This document shows positions 24,903-33,457 of a DNA stretch of 61,646 nucleotides, piece after piece. How positions within the stretch are numbered: position 1 is the first letter of the stretch; each line of letters begins with the position of its first letter. Position numbers and translations under genes: made by a program. This DNA is from Gemmiger sp. An120 (GTDB lineage Bacteria > Bacillota > Clostridia > Oscillospirales > Ruminococcaceae): assembly GCF_002160955.1 (NCBI RefSeq), contig NZ_NFLN01000017.1, positions 1 through 61,646 of the forward strand, written 5' to 3'. A model generated the notes under the pieces. It saw only the letters and a program-made list of their open reading frames with translations. It had not been told where the DNA came from and did not search any database.

Positions 24903-26369
24903 ATGTCAAACGTACAGATCACCGCATTGGTTATTATTCTGCTGTACATGGCGGCCACCGTCGCGCTGGGCCTGTTCATCTCGGCCCGCAAGAAGAAAAA
25001 ACAGGCCATGCAGAGCAACGACGACTTCCTGATGGCCGGCAAGTCCCTGGGACCTGTTGTCCTGGCGGCCACCCTGTTTGCGGCCAACACCGGCGGTGCC
25101 AGCACCACCGGTATCGCCACCAACGTGTATACCTACGGCCTGTCCGCCTGCTGGTACGTGATCGCGGCCGGCATCGGCTTTGTGCTGGTGTCCTTCATCG
25201 CCCCGTACTTCCGCCGCTCCTCCTCCAGCACCGTGCCGGAAATCATCAGCAAGCGCTATGGTAAGGCCTCCCATATCTTCACCGCCTTTACCTCCATCGC
25301 GGCCCTGTTCATGGCTACCGGCGCCCAGATCATCGCTACCGCCTCCATCATCAACGTGGTTACCGGTATCGACTTCAGCACCGCCGCCATCATCACCACC
25401 GCTGTGGTTATCGCCTACACCATGGTGGGCGGCTTCACCTCCGTTACCGCGGCCAACATGATGCACGTGATCTTCATCACCGTGGGTATGGCCATCGCCA
25501 TGCTCATCATGGTCTTCAATCCGCAGGTGGGCGGCTTCGGCGCTCTGTTCGCCAAGGCTGACGCCATGGGTACCGAACTGGATCTGCTCAGCATGACCAA
25601 GATCGGTCTGCCCACCATCATCGGCTACATCGCTATGTACTTCATGACCTTCCCCACCGGCCAGGAGATCGTGCAGACCTACTGCTCCGCCAAGGACGGC
25701 AAGTCCGCCAAGACCGGTTCCGTGATCGCCGGCCTGCTGAGCGCTGCCTACGCCATTGTTCCCGCCATCATCGGCCTGATCGCCTATGTGTGCATTGACG
25801 GCTACGCCGACGGCGGCGCCCAGAAGAACGCCCTGGCTGACGCCACCATCCGCTTTGCTCCCGCCGTGGTCGCGGGCCTGGTTCTGGCCGCCATCGTGGC
25901 CGCTACCATGAGCAGCGCCTCCGGCAACATGATCGGCACCGCCACCATGTTCACCAACGACGTCTTCCGCCCCTACATCAACAAGGGCGTTAAGGACGAC
26001 AAGAAGGAAGTCTGGATCTCCCGCGTCACCATGGTCGTGGTCGGCCTGGTTGGCCTGAGCGTGGCCCTGACCGCCTCCAACATCATCAGCGTCATGATGG
26101 GCGCCTTCGCCCTGCGCAGCGCGGGCCCGTTCGCCGCCTTCATCTGCGGCCTGTTCTATAAGAACGTCACCAAGCGCGCCGGCTTCATCTCCATCGTGCT
26201 GGGCACCGTGGTGGCCGCTGTCTGGATCTACGCGCTGGATACGCCCTGGGGCCTGAGCGCAATGGTGCCCGGCGGCATCGTGGCCTTCATCGCCATCTTC
26301 CTGTTCTCCGCCATCGACCGCAAGATGGGTGTGGAGCCCGCCCCCGAACTGGTGTTCGACAACGACTGA
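24903..26369 (+). CDS. Sodium:solute symporter (SSS family)
   Basis: Transporter of 488 aa with about 13 membrane segments. N-terminal LGLFISARKKKK and DDFLMAGKSLGPVVLAATLFAANTGGAST match the SSS core, with the conserved GGFTSVTAANMMH (helix 5-6 region) and a Na+-site-like AATMSSASGNMIGTATMFTNDVF. It lies between ygeY and the D-aminoacylase and shares the operon, so it probably imports the substrate, such as an N-acylated or D-amino acid or diaminopropionate compound. Codon use is strongly biased to C-ending codons, like the neighbours, suggesting high expression. Confidence 0.9.
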   Translation: MSNVQITALVIILLYMAATVALGLFISARKKKKQAMQSNDDFLMAGKSLGPVVLAATLFAANTGGASTTGIATNVYTYGLSACWYVIAAGIGFVLVSFIAPYFRRSSSSTVPEIISKRYGKASHIFTAFTSIAALFMATGAQIIATASIINVVTGIDFSTAAIITTAVVIAYTMVGGFTSVTAANMMHVIFITVGMAIAMLIMVFNPQVGGFGALFAKADAMGTELDLLSMTKIGLPTIIGYIAMYFMTFPTGQEIVQTYCSAKDGKSAKTGSVIAGLLSAAYAIVPAIIGLIAYVCIDGYADGGAQKNALADATIRFAPAVVAGLVLAAIVAATMSSASGNMIGTATMFTNDVFRPYINKGVKDDKKEVWISRVTMVVVGLVGLSVALTASNIISVMMGAFALRSAGPFAAFICGLFYKNVTKRAGFISIVLGTVVAAVWIYALDTPWGLSAMVPGGIVAFIAIFLFSAIDRKMGVEPAPELVFDND

Positions 26370-26408
26370 TCGCTATCTGACAACATCGCATGAAAGGATG
26401 TGGACCAT

Positions 26409-28013
26409 ATGAAAAAGCTCATCATCAACGGCACCGTCGTGGACGGCACCGGCAAACCCGGCTACAAGGCCAACGTTCTGGTAGAGGATGACAAGATCGC
26501 CGCTATCGGCGATATCCAGCCCGCCGAGGGTATGGAGGTCATCGACGCCGCCGGCCTGGTGGTTGCCCCCGGCTTTATTGATACCCACAGCCACAGCGAC
26601 CTGAAGATCCTGGAAGAGCCCGAAGTGGCCCCCAAGGTCATGCAGGGCATCACCACCGAGATCCTGGGCCAGGACGGCATCTCCATGGCGCCGCTGCCGG
26701 TGGAGTACATCAGCCCCTGGCGCAAGAACCTGGCCGGCCTGGACGGCGACAGCGACAACATCAACTGGGAATTCAAGAACACCGAAGGCTACCTGGCCAT
26801 GATCGACGCGGTCAAACCCGGCCTGAACGAGTGCTATCTGGTGCCCCACGGCAACATCCGCATGGAGGCCATGGGCCTGGAGAACCGTCAGCCCAACGAG
26901 GAAGAGCTGGAAAAGATGCGCCAGATCACCCGCCGTGAGATGGAAGCCGGCGCGGTGGGCCTGTCCACCGGCCTGATCTACATGCCCTGCGCCTACTCGG
27001 AGAGCAAAGAGATCATCGAGATGTGCAAGGTGGTGGCCGAGTACGACGGTATCTTCGTGATCCACCAGCGCAGCGAGGCCGACACCATCCTGGACAGCAT
27101 GGAAGAGGTCATCCGCATCGGCCGCGAGTCCGGCGTCAAGATCCATTACTCCCACTTCAAGGTCTGAGGCAAGAAAAACTGGGACAAGATCGACAAGGTC
27201 ATCGAGCTGCTGGAAAAGGCCGAGGCCGAGGGCATCCGGGTCAGCTTCGACCAGTACCCCTACGTGGCCGGCAGCACCATGCTGGGCGTCATCCTGCCGC
27301 CCTGGGTGCACGACGGCGGCACCAACAAGGTGATCGAGCGCCTGCATGACCCCGAACTGCGCAAAAAGATGGTCTACGACATCGAGCACGGCATCCCCGG
27401 CTGGGACAACTTCGTGGAGTTTGCGGGTCTGGACGGCATCTTCGTCACCAGCGTCAAGACCCAGAAGAACCAGGACGCGGTGGGCCTGAGCCTGACCGAG
27501 CTGGGCAAGCTGCGGGGCAAGGATCCCTACGAGGCCACCTTCGACCTGCTGATGGAAGAAGAGAACGCCGTGGGTATGGTGGACTTCTACGGCACCGAGG
27601 AGCATGTGCAGCTCTTCATGAAGCGGCCCGAGATGAACGCCTGCACCGACGGCCTGCTGGGCGGCAAGCCCCATCCCCGCGTATATGGCGCCTTCCCGCG
27701 CATCCTGGGCAAGTACGTCCGCGAGGACAAGGCCCTCACCCTGGAGGAAGCCATCTATAAGATGACCAAGAAACCCGCCACCACCTTCAACATGGAAGGC
27801 CGCGGCGAGATCAAGGTGGGCAACTACGCCGACATCACCATCTTCAACCCGGATACGGTCATCGACAAGGGCACCTTCACCGATCCCGTGCAGTTCCCCG
27901 AAGGCATCGAGTACGTGCTGGTCAACGGCGGTGTCACCGTGGCGAACGGCAAGCATACCGGCAATCGCAGCGGTGTGGTTCTGCGCCAGAAAGACAAGAA
28001 GGTTGTCAAATAA
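26409..28013 (+). CDS. N-acyl-D-amino-acid deacylase with one in-frame TGA
   Basis: Amidohydrolase-superfamily enzyme. The complete frame is 535 codons with stop, the usual family length, but codon 253 is TGA (27165-27167). Before it: INGTVVDGTG, metal site GFIDTHSHSD, TTEILGQDGIS and AGAVGLSTGLIY. After it the same frame continues without loss: GKKNWDKIDK, VSFDQYPYVAGSTMLG and GRGEIKVGNYADITIFNPD. The TGA interrupts the motif HFKV-x-GKKNW, next to a metal-ligand His/Lys region of D-aminoacylases. The usual Cys ligand motif (GNCG) is replaced by GQDG. ATG 26409 has AAAGGA 10 nt upstream. It could be a selenoprotein, a recent nonsense mutant or an assembly error; without readthrough only 252 residues would be made. 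It is last in the sigma-54 operon. Confidence 0.8.
27165..27167 (+). other. In-frame UGA inside the D-aminoacylase frame (possible recoding site)
   Basis: It is the only stop in 534 otherwise open codons, and both sides are homologous to one protein family in one frame. A modest hairpin can be drawn downstream: 27188-27190 with 27201-27203 and 27192-27194 with 27198-27200, one bulged C, loop AAG. The loop lies about 28 nt after the UGA, within the range for bacterial SECIS elements, but with only six pairs it is weak. Confidence 0.5.
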
Positions 28014-28041
28014 GCCATTATCCGTCCTCTCAACATAAGCG

Positions 28042-28075
28042 GCAAAGCCGGGAGCAGCAATGCTCCCGGCTTTGC
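28042..28075. terminator. Hairpin after the D-aminoacylase gene
   Basis: A perfect 15-bp stem (28042-28056 with 28061-28075) with a 4-nt loop. It lacks a good U tail, so termination may be partial and allow some readthrough into rpoN. Confidence 0.6.
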
Positions 28076-28122
28076 TGTGCGGGGGCTTTGTGCGGCTTTC
28101 ACAGAATATGCGCGCTGTTTTG

Positions 28123-28151
28123 TTGCGCCGTGGTGCAGAATGTTGTATAAT
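28123..28151 (+). promoter_or_regulatory. rpoN promoter
   Basis: TTGCGC (28123-28128), 17 bp, then TATAAT (28146-28151): a housekeeping-type promoter about 54 bp before the rpoN start. Confidence 0.75.
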
Positions 28152-28204
28152 AATAGAGAATTCAGTCCGGCAATGCCGGGCTTTTTGCAGAGGAGGGCGC
28201 GCCG

Positions 28205-29614
28205 ATGGAACTGGTACAGCAACAGGCGCAGAAGCAGGTATTGAGTCAGGGATTACGCTGCTCGCTGGAGGTGCTGCAGCTGCCGCAGACCGAGCTGGAG
28301 GGATACCTGCAGGAGGCGGTGCTCTCCAATCCGCTGCTGGAGATGGAACTGCCCCAGGATATGCATCTGCCCGACCCGGAAGGGGAACCCGCCCGTGCCC
28401 TGGCCGAACGGGAGGCCGACACCTGGGAAGCCAGCGACAGCGAGAGCGCGGCGGTCTGGGATCTGCCCGCCGACAGCGCCTGGGAGGGCAGCCCCGGGGA
28501 GGACTTCACCGTCCGCCTGGCCGATCCCCGCGCCCAGGGGGAAAAACTTACCGATGCGCTGGCGGAACAGCTGCTGCACATGCCCCGCCTCACCGACGGG
28601 ATGCGCCGCCTGTGCCAGTATCTGATCGAGTGCCTGAACGAGAACGGATTTCTGGAGTTTGACCTGGCCGATCTGGCCCGGGAACAGGGCGTGCCGCTGT
28701 TTGATATGGAGCAGGCCCTTTACATCCTGCAGGACCTGCAGCCCGCCGGGGTGGGGGCCCGTTCCCTGACCGAATGCCTGGTGCTGCAGCTGGCCCGCAC
28801 CGAATGCTTCAACCCCCACACCCTGCGTCTGGTGCAGCCGGACGGGCTGGAACTGCTGGCCAAGGGGGATATGTCCGCCATTGCCCGCCTGCTGGCGTGC
28901 AGCCCGGCGGATGCCCGGCAGGCCGCGGCGGCGGTGCGGGCGCTGAACCCCCGTCCCGCCCAGGGCTACGGCACCGGCGGTGAACTGGCCTGCCAGATCC
29001 CGGAGGCGGTATTCCGTCTGGAGGACGGCCGGGTGCATATCGAGCTGAACGGCTGCCTGGCCCGGCGCCTGACCCTGGACGAGCAGAACTGCGCCCTGCT
29101 GCAGACCGCCGGTTCCGAGCAGGACCGGCAGTATCTGCGGGAAAAGAAAAACGAGGCCCAGCAGCTGATCCGGGCCGTGCAGGAACGGGAAAACACCATG
29201 GTGCGTCTGCTGCGCACCCTGGCCGACTGCCAGCAGGGCTATTTTGTGCGCCGTGAACCGCTGCAGCCCATGACCCTGACCCAGCTGGCCGAACGGCTGG
29301 GGCTGAGCCTGTCCACCGTAAGCCGGGCCGTGCAGGGCAAAACGATCCAGTTCGAGGGCCGCAGCATTCCGCTGCGCCGGTTCTTCACCTCGGCCATCAC
29401 CGCGGCGGACGGCGCGTCGGTCTCCAGCGAAAATGTGCGCCGCCATATCGTCCGGTTCATCCAGGCGGAAGATCCCTGCAAGCCCCTCAGCGACGAGGCG
29501 CTGCGGGCCGCGCTGGAGGCGGTGCAGCTGCCCGTTTCCCGGCGCACGGTGGCCAAGTACCGGGAGGAACTGGGCATCCCGTCCTCCTCCGCCCGCCGCC
29601 GGACCGCCCGCTGA
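28205..29614 (+). CDS. rpoN: RNA polymerase sigma-54 factor
   Basis: Alternative sigma factor of 469 aa. The Gln/Leu-rich N-terminal activator-interacting region I (QQQAQKQVLSQGLRCSLEVLQLP), an acidic region II, the core-binding domain, a helix-turn-helix (LAERLGLSLSTVSRAVQGK) and the C-terminal RpoN box (SRRTVAKYRE, about 444-453) are all present. It recognises the -24/-12 promoter found 5.9 kb upstream and needs the GAFTGA activator of this locus. It has its own housekeeping-type promoter. A sigma factor placed beside its activator and target suggests a small dedicated regulon. Confidence 0.95.
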   Translation: MELVQQQAQKQVLSQGLRCSLEVLQLPQTELEGYLQEAVLSNPLLEMELPQDMHLPDPEGEPARALAEREADTWEASDSESAAVWDLPADSAWEGSPGEDFTVRLADPRAQGEKLTDALAEQLLHMPRLTDGMRRLCQYLIECLNENGFLEFDLADLAREQGVPLFDMEQALYILQDLQPAGVGARSLTECLVLQLARTECFNPHTLRLVQPDGLELLAKGDMSAIARLLACSPADARQAAAAVRALNPRPAQGYGTGGELACQIPEAVFRLEDGRVHIELNGCLARRLTLDEQNCALLQTAGSEQDRQYLREKKNEAQQLIRAVQERENTMVRLLRTLADCQQGYFVRREPLQPMTLTQLAERLGLSLSTVSRAVQGKTIQFEGRSIPLRRFFTSAITAADGASVSSENVRRHIVRFIQAEDPCKPLSDEALRAALEAVQLPVSRRTVAKYREELGIPSSSARRRTAR

Positions 29615-29657
29615 CCGGCAAAATGTTTCTTAAGCTTTTTTAAAGGTTGAAGCCTTT

Positions 29658-29705
29658 CGCCCCTTTCGTTTCGTTTCAGCAATAAGCGACGAAACGAGAG
29701 GGGCG
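29658..29705 (+). promoter_or_regulatory. Leader hairpin covering the P-type ATPase ribosome-binding site
   Basis: Arms 29658-29674 and 29689-29705 form a 17-bp stem with one G-U pair and a 14-nt loop. The ribosome-binding site AGAGGGG (29697-29703) lies within the 3' arm, nine bases before ATG 29713. When formed, the hairpin would block translation. It could also act as a weak terminator for rpoN, but the following ATTTTCT is a poor U tail. Confidence 0.6.
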
Positions 29706-29712
29706 ATTTTCT

Positions 29713-32109
29713 ATGGATTCCAATACCATTCCGGTGCTGCGGGCTGACCCGGCCCGGGGCCTGACCACAGAACAGGCCCGGCAGCGGCAGGCTGCCGGGC
29801 TGCGCAACACCCCGCCGCCCGATCTGACCAAATCCACCGCCCGCATCCTGCGGGACAACCTGCTTACCTTTTATAACCTGCTGTTTCTGGCGCTGGCCGG
29901 GTGTCTGGTGGCGGTGGGCGCGGTGCAGGAGACCCTGTTTCTGGGCATCGTGGTCTGCAACGCGGCGGTAGGGGTGGTGCAGGAACTGCGGGTGCGGGCG
30001 GCCCTGCGCCGCATCGCCCTGCTGGCCGCCCGGCCGGTGCGCACCGTGCGGGACGGCACCGAGCAATTGCTGGATACTGCCGATCTTGTGCGGGACGATA
30101 TCGTGCGGCTGCGCCCGGGCGACCAGGTGCCCGCCGACGCCGTACTGGTGGAGGGCCGGGCCGAATGCAACGAGTCCCTGGTCACCGGCGAGGAAGACCC
30201 GGTGCTGCACACACCCGGTGAACCGCTGCTTTCCGGCAGTTTTCTTGTGGCCGGCAGCTGCGCGGCCCGGCTGGTCCGGGTGGGGCCGGATTCCTGCGCC
30301 GCCCGGATCACCGGCGAAGCCCGCCGGGCCCGCACCCGTCGCAGCCGGATGATGCGCAGCCTGGATGCCTGGCTGCGGTTTGTGGGGGTGCTGATCCTGC
30401 CGCTGGGCCTGGCCATGGTCTGGCAGCAGTGGGCCGCCTCCGGGCCCCGGGCGGCGGTCACCGGCACCGTGGCGGCGCTGGTGGGTATGATCCCGGAAGG
30501 GCTGTACCTGCTGGTGAGCATTGCCCTGGCGGTGAGTGTGCTGAACCTGGCCCGCCGCCATACCCTGGTGCGGGAACTGACCTGCATCGAAAACCTGGCC
30601 CATGTGGACGTGCTCTGCCTGGACAAGACCGGCACCCTCACCGCCGGGCAGATGCAGGCGGAGGAACTGCTGCCCGTTTCCGGCCTGTCGCAGCCGGAAC
30701 TGGCCGCGCTGCTGGGCGGCTATGTCCACGCCATGCCGGAGACCAACGCCACCGACCGGGCCCTGCGGGAGGCCTTCCCCTCACAGGGCTGGCAGGCACA
30801 GGGGCAGGTGCCTTTTTCCTCTGCCCGCAAATGGGGGGCGGCGCTTCTGCCGGACGGGCGCTGCCTGATCCTGGGCGCGCCGGAACTGGTGCTGGGGGCG
30901 GACTGCGCTGCCTGGCAGCCGAAGCTGGCCCCCCGGCTGGCTCAGGGCCGCCGGGTGCTGGTACTGGCCCAAAGCAGCTGCCCGCCGGACGGCAGCGCGC
31001 CGCTGCCCGCCGGTCTGCGCCCGCTGGGATTTGTGGTGCTGCGGGACAAGCTGCGCCCCGGCACCGCCGAGACCCTGGCCTACTTCCGCTCCCAGGGGGT
31101 GACGCTGCGGGTACTCTCCGGCGACAACGCCGCCGCCGTCTCCCGGGTGGCGCTGCAGGCCGGGGTAGAAAACGCCGACCGCTATCTGGATCTGTCCGGG
31201 GTGGGGGAGGAGGCCGACTGGGCCGACCTGGCCCGCCGGTACACCGTGTTCGGGCGGGTTTCGCCCCGGCAGAAACAGAAACTGATTGCCGGGATGCAGG
31301 CGGCCGGGCATACCGTGGCCATGATCGGGGACGGTGTGAACGATGTACCCGCCCTGGGGCAGGCGGACTGCAGCCTGGCCATGGGCGCGGGCAGCGAAGC
31401 GGCCCGGCAGGCCGCCCAGATGGTGCTGCTGGACTCCGATTTTGCCGCTGTGCCCGCCATTCTGCAGGAGGGGCGGCGGGTCATCGGCAATATCAGCCGG
31501 TCGGCGGCGCTGTTCCTGTATAAAAACATCTTTTCCTTTCTGGTGTCGGCGGTGCTGCTGTTTGTGGCGCTGCCCTACCCGATGGTGCCCCGGCAGATCA
31601 GCCTGATCAGCGGCCTGCTCATCGGGCTGCCCTCCTTTCTGCTGACCTTTGAGCCGGTGCGGGGCCGGGCCCGGGGCGGCTTTATGACCGGCGCGGTGCT
31701 CAGCGCCCTGCCCGGCGGCCTTACCGCCACCCTGGGGGTGCTGGCGGCGGGCACGCTGGGGGCCGGCCTTCCCCGGAACGAACTCTCCACCGTCTGCACC
31801 CTGCTGGCGGCCCTGGCCGGGATGCTGGTGATTCTGCGGCTCTGCGTGCCCCTCACGCCGCTGCGGGCCGCGGTGCTCACCCTATGCCTGGGCGGCTTTG
31901 CCGGGGCCTGCCTGCTGCTGCCCGGCCTGTTTGCCCTGTCGCCCCTCAGCGGCCCGGCGCTGCGTCTGCTGGGTGTGTGCGCGGCGGGTACGGTGCTGTT
32001 TTTTGCCCTGCTGCAGGGAGTAAGCGAGTGGCTGCGGCAGCGCCCGTTCCGTGCGGCCCGCCGCCCTGCCACCCTGCCGGTGCGGGGCCGCCGTTCGGAC
32101 GCAACCTGA
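29713..32109 (+). CDS. P-type cation-transporting ATPase (Exp7/CtpE-like)
   Basis: Membrane pump of 798 aa. An N-terminal actuator domain has LVTGEED in place of the more usual TGES. Helices carry the ion-site motif GMIPEGLYLLVSIALA, the phosphorylation site is DKTGT (Asp304), and the nucleotide domain ends with MIGDGVNDVPAL; about six C-terminal helices follow. There is no N-terminal heavy-metal domain or CPC motif, so it is not a copper/cadmium pump. The MIPEGL form is typical of the Exp7/CtpE group, linked to calcium in some bacteria; the ion here is inferred only. Expression may be controlled by the leader hairpin. Confidence 0.85.
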   Translation: MDSNTIPVLRADPARGLTTEQARQRQAAGLRNTPPPDLTKSTARILRDNLLTFYNLLFLALAGCLVAVGAVQETLFLGIVVCNAAVGVVQELRVRAALRRIALLAARPVRTVRDGTEQLLDTADLVRDDIVRLRPGDQVPADAVLVEGRAECNESLVTGEEDPVLHTPGEPLLSGSFLVAGSCAARLVRVGPDSCAARITGEARRARTRRSRMMRSLDAWLRFVGVLILPLGLAMVWQQWAASGPRAAVTGTVAALVGMIPEGLYLLVSIALAVSVLNLARRHTLVRELTCIENLAHVDVLCLDKTGTLTAGQMQAEELLPVSGLSQPELAALLGGYVHAMPETNATDRALREAFPSQGWQAQGQVPFSSARKWGAALLPDGRCLILGAPELVLGADCAAWQPKLAPRLAQGRRVLVLAQSSCPPDGSAPLPAGLRPLGFVVLRDKLRPGTAETLAYFRSQGVTLRVLSGDNAAAVSRVALQAGVENADRYLDLSGVGEEADWADLARRYTVFGRVSPRQKQKLIAGMQAAGHTVAMIGDGVNDVPALGQADCSLAMGAGSEAARQAAQMVLLDSDFAAVPAILQEGRRVIGNISRSAALFLYKNIFSFLVSAVLLFVALPYPMVPRQISLISGLLIGLPSFLLTFEPVRGRARGGFMTGAVLSALPGGLTATLGVLAAGTLGAGLPRNELSTVCTLLAALAGMLVILRLCVPLTPLRAAVLTLCLGGFAGACLLLPGLFALSPLSGPALRLLGVCAAGTVLFFALLQGVSEWLRQRPFRAARRPATLPVRGRRSDAT

Positions 32110-32114
32110 AAACA

Positions 32115-32148
32115 AAACGGCATACCGCTGTCTTGCGGTATGCCGTTT
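32115..32148. terminator. Convergent terminator between the ATPase and threonine aldolase genes
   Basis: A perfect 14-bp stem (32115-32128 with 32135-32148) with a 6-nt loop sits between converging genes. A T-rich sequence follows on each strand. Confidence 0.8.
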
Positions 32149-32194
32149 CGTATATTTTAAATATAAAACAACTTATCGTATATAAAGACGCCGC

Positions 32195-33214
32195 TCAGGC
32201 CTTTTTCAGCGCGGCCAGGAATGCCTCCACCGCTTCGGGGCGGGTGGCCCAGCTGGTCACCAGACGGATGGCGGTGTGGTCCGCATCCGGTTTGCCCATC
32301 TCTTCCCAGTGGAAATCCCCCCGCAGCTTTGCCAGTACCCGGTCCGGCAGAATGGGAAACTGCTGGTTGGAGGGGCTGTCGCAGGAAAAACCATACCCCA
32401 GCGCGGCGATGCCCTCCCGCAGCCGCAAAGCCAGGGCGTTGGCATGGGCGGCCAGTTCCACATACAGGCCGTCCTGCATCAGCTGTTCAAACTGGATGCC
32501 CAGCAGCCAGCCCTTGGCCAGCATGCCGCCCCGCTGCTTCATGATGTACCGGAAATCCTTTGCGATGGCGGGATTCTGGATGCACACCGCTTCCCCGAAC
32601 AGCGCCCCGTTTTTGGTGCCGCCGATGGAGAACACATCGCACAGCGCACCCAACTCGGTCAGGGTAGCGCCGCCCGCCGCCAGGGCGCTGCCCAACCGGG
32701 CCCCGTCCAGATACAGCAGCAGGCCCAGTTCGTCGCACACCTTTCGGATAGCGGCCAGTTCCGCGCCGGTGTACACCCCGCCCACCTCGGTGGTGTTGCT
32801 GATGTATACCAACTTGGGCTGTACCATGTGCTCATCCGGATGGGCCGTGCAGACCGCCCGGATGGCCTCCGGGGTCAGCTTGCCGTCGGCTGTGCCCGGG
32901 GCAGCCACGCACTTGTGGCCGCTGGCCTCGATGGCGCCGGTCTCATGCACGCACACATGGCCGGTGGTGGCGGCGATCACCGCCTGATGAGGCCGCAGCG
33001 CGGCACAGATGCACACCGTGTTGGTCTGGGTGCCGCCCACAAGAAAATGCACCGCCGAATCCGGCCGGCCGATGGCATCCCGGATCATCTGCCGGGCGTT
33101 TTCGCAGTGGGGATCGGTGGAATAGCCGAAATTCCCCTCGGTGTTGGCGGCCCCCATGGCCTCCAGAATGCGGGGATGGGCCCCCTCGCTGTAGTCATTG
33201 GTGAATCGGATCAT
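32195..33214 (-). CDS. ltaE: Low-specificity L-threonine aldolase
   Basis: PLP enzyme of 339 aa that splits L-threonine or L-allo-threonine to glycine and acetaldehyde. Typical features are FTNDYSEGAHPRILEA at the start, GGTQTN, ETGAIEASGHK, LDGARLGSAL (Asp170) and the cofactor Lys201 in SIGGTKNG. Length matches the family. GAGAGGGG precedes ATG 33214. It is a single-gene unit with a likely TAAAAT -10 near 33262. Confidence 0.92.
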   Translation of the reverse strand: MIRFTNDYSEGAHPRILEAMGAANTEGNFGYSTDPHCENARQMIRDAIGRPDSAVHFLVGGTQTNTVCICAALRPHQAVIAATTGHVCVHETGAIEASGHKCVAAPGTADGKLTPEAIRAVCTAHPDEHMVQPKLVYISNTTEVGGVYTGAELAAIRKVCDELGLLLYLDGARLGSALAAGGATLTELGALCDVFSIGGTKNGALFGEAVCIQNPAIAKDFRYIMKQRGGMLAKGWLLGIQFEQLMQDGLYVELAAHANALALRLREGIAALGYGFSCDSPSNQQFPILPDRVLAKLRGDFHWEEMGKPDADHTAIRLVTSWATRPEAVEAFLAALKKA

Positions 33215-33303
33215 ACAAACGCACCCCTCTCTGGCAGCTGCGCCCCGCAGGGCGCGTATAGTCCCATTTTACCACGTTTTCACAGAAAATCCATGCCTTG
33301 GTT

Positions 33304-33332
33304 TTGCACTGGCGGGCAAAGTATGGTATACT
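33304..33332 (+). promoter_or_regulatory. Promoter of the membrane protein-HD hydrolase pair
   Basis: TTGCAC (33304-33309), 17 bp, then TATACT (33327-33332) with an extended TGG. A leader of about 120 nt (GC-rich, with possible hairpins near 33388-33417) follows; no known riboswitch was recognised in it. Confidence 0.8.
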
Positions 33333-33457
33333 GACTTTGTATCATCGATACCTGTGCGGTTTTTCCGCGCCGCGGCCCTCCCCGAAACGGCGGGCCGGCC
33401 CTGTTTGCCGGGGCAGCATCTGACAAAACCATGCGCGCAGCGCAGAGGAGGAACGAT

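Noticed and set aside
29625-29712. yybP-ykoY (manganese) riboswitch before the P-type ATPase
   Set aside because: The conserved multi-helix core of that class was not found; only a single hairpin over the ribosome-binding site is visible.
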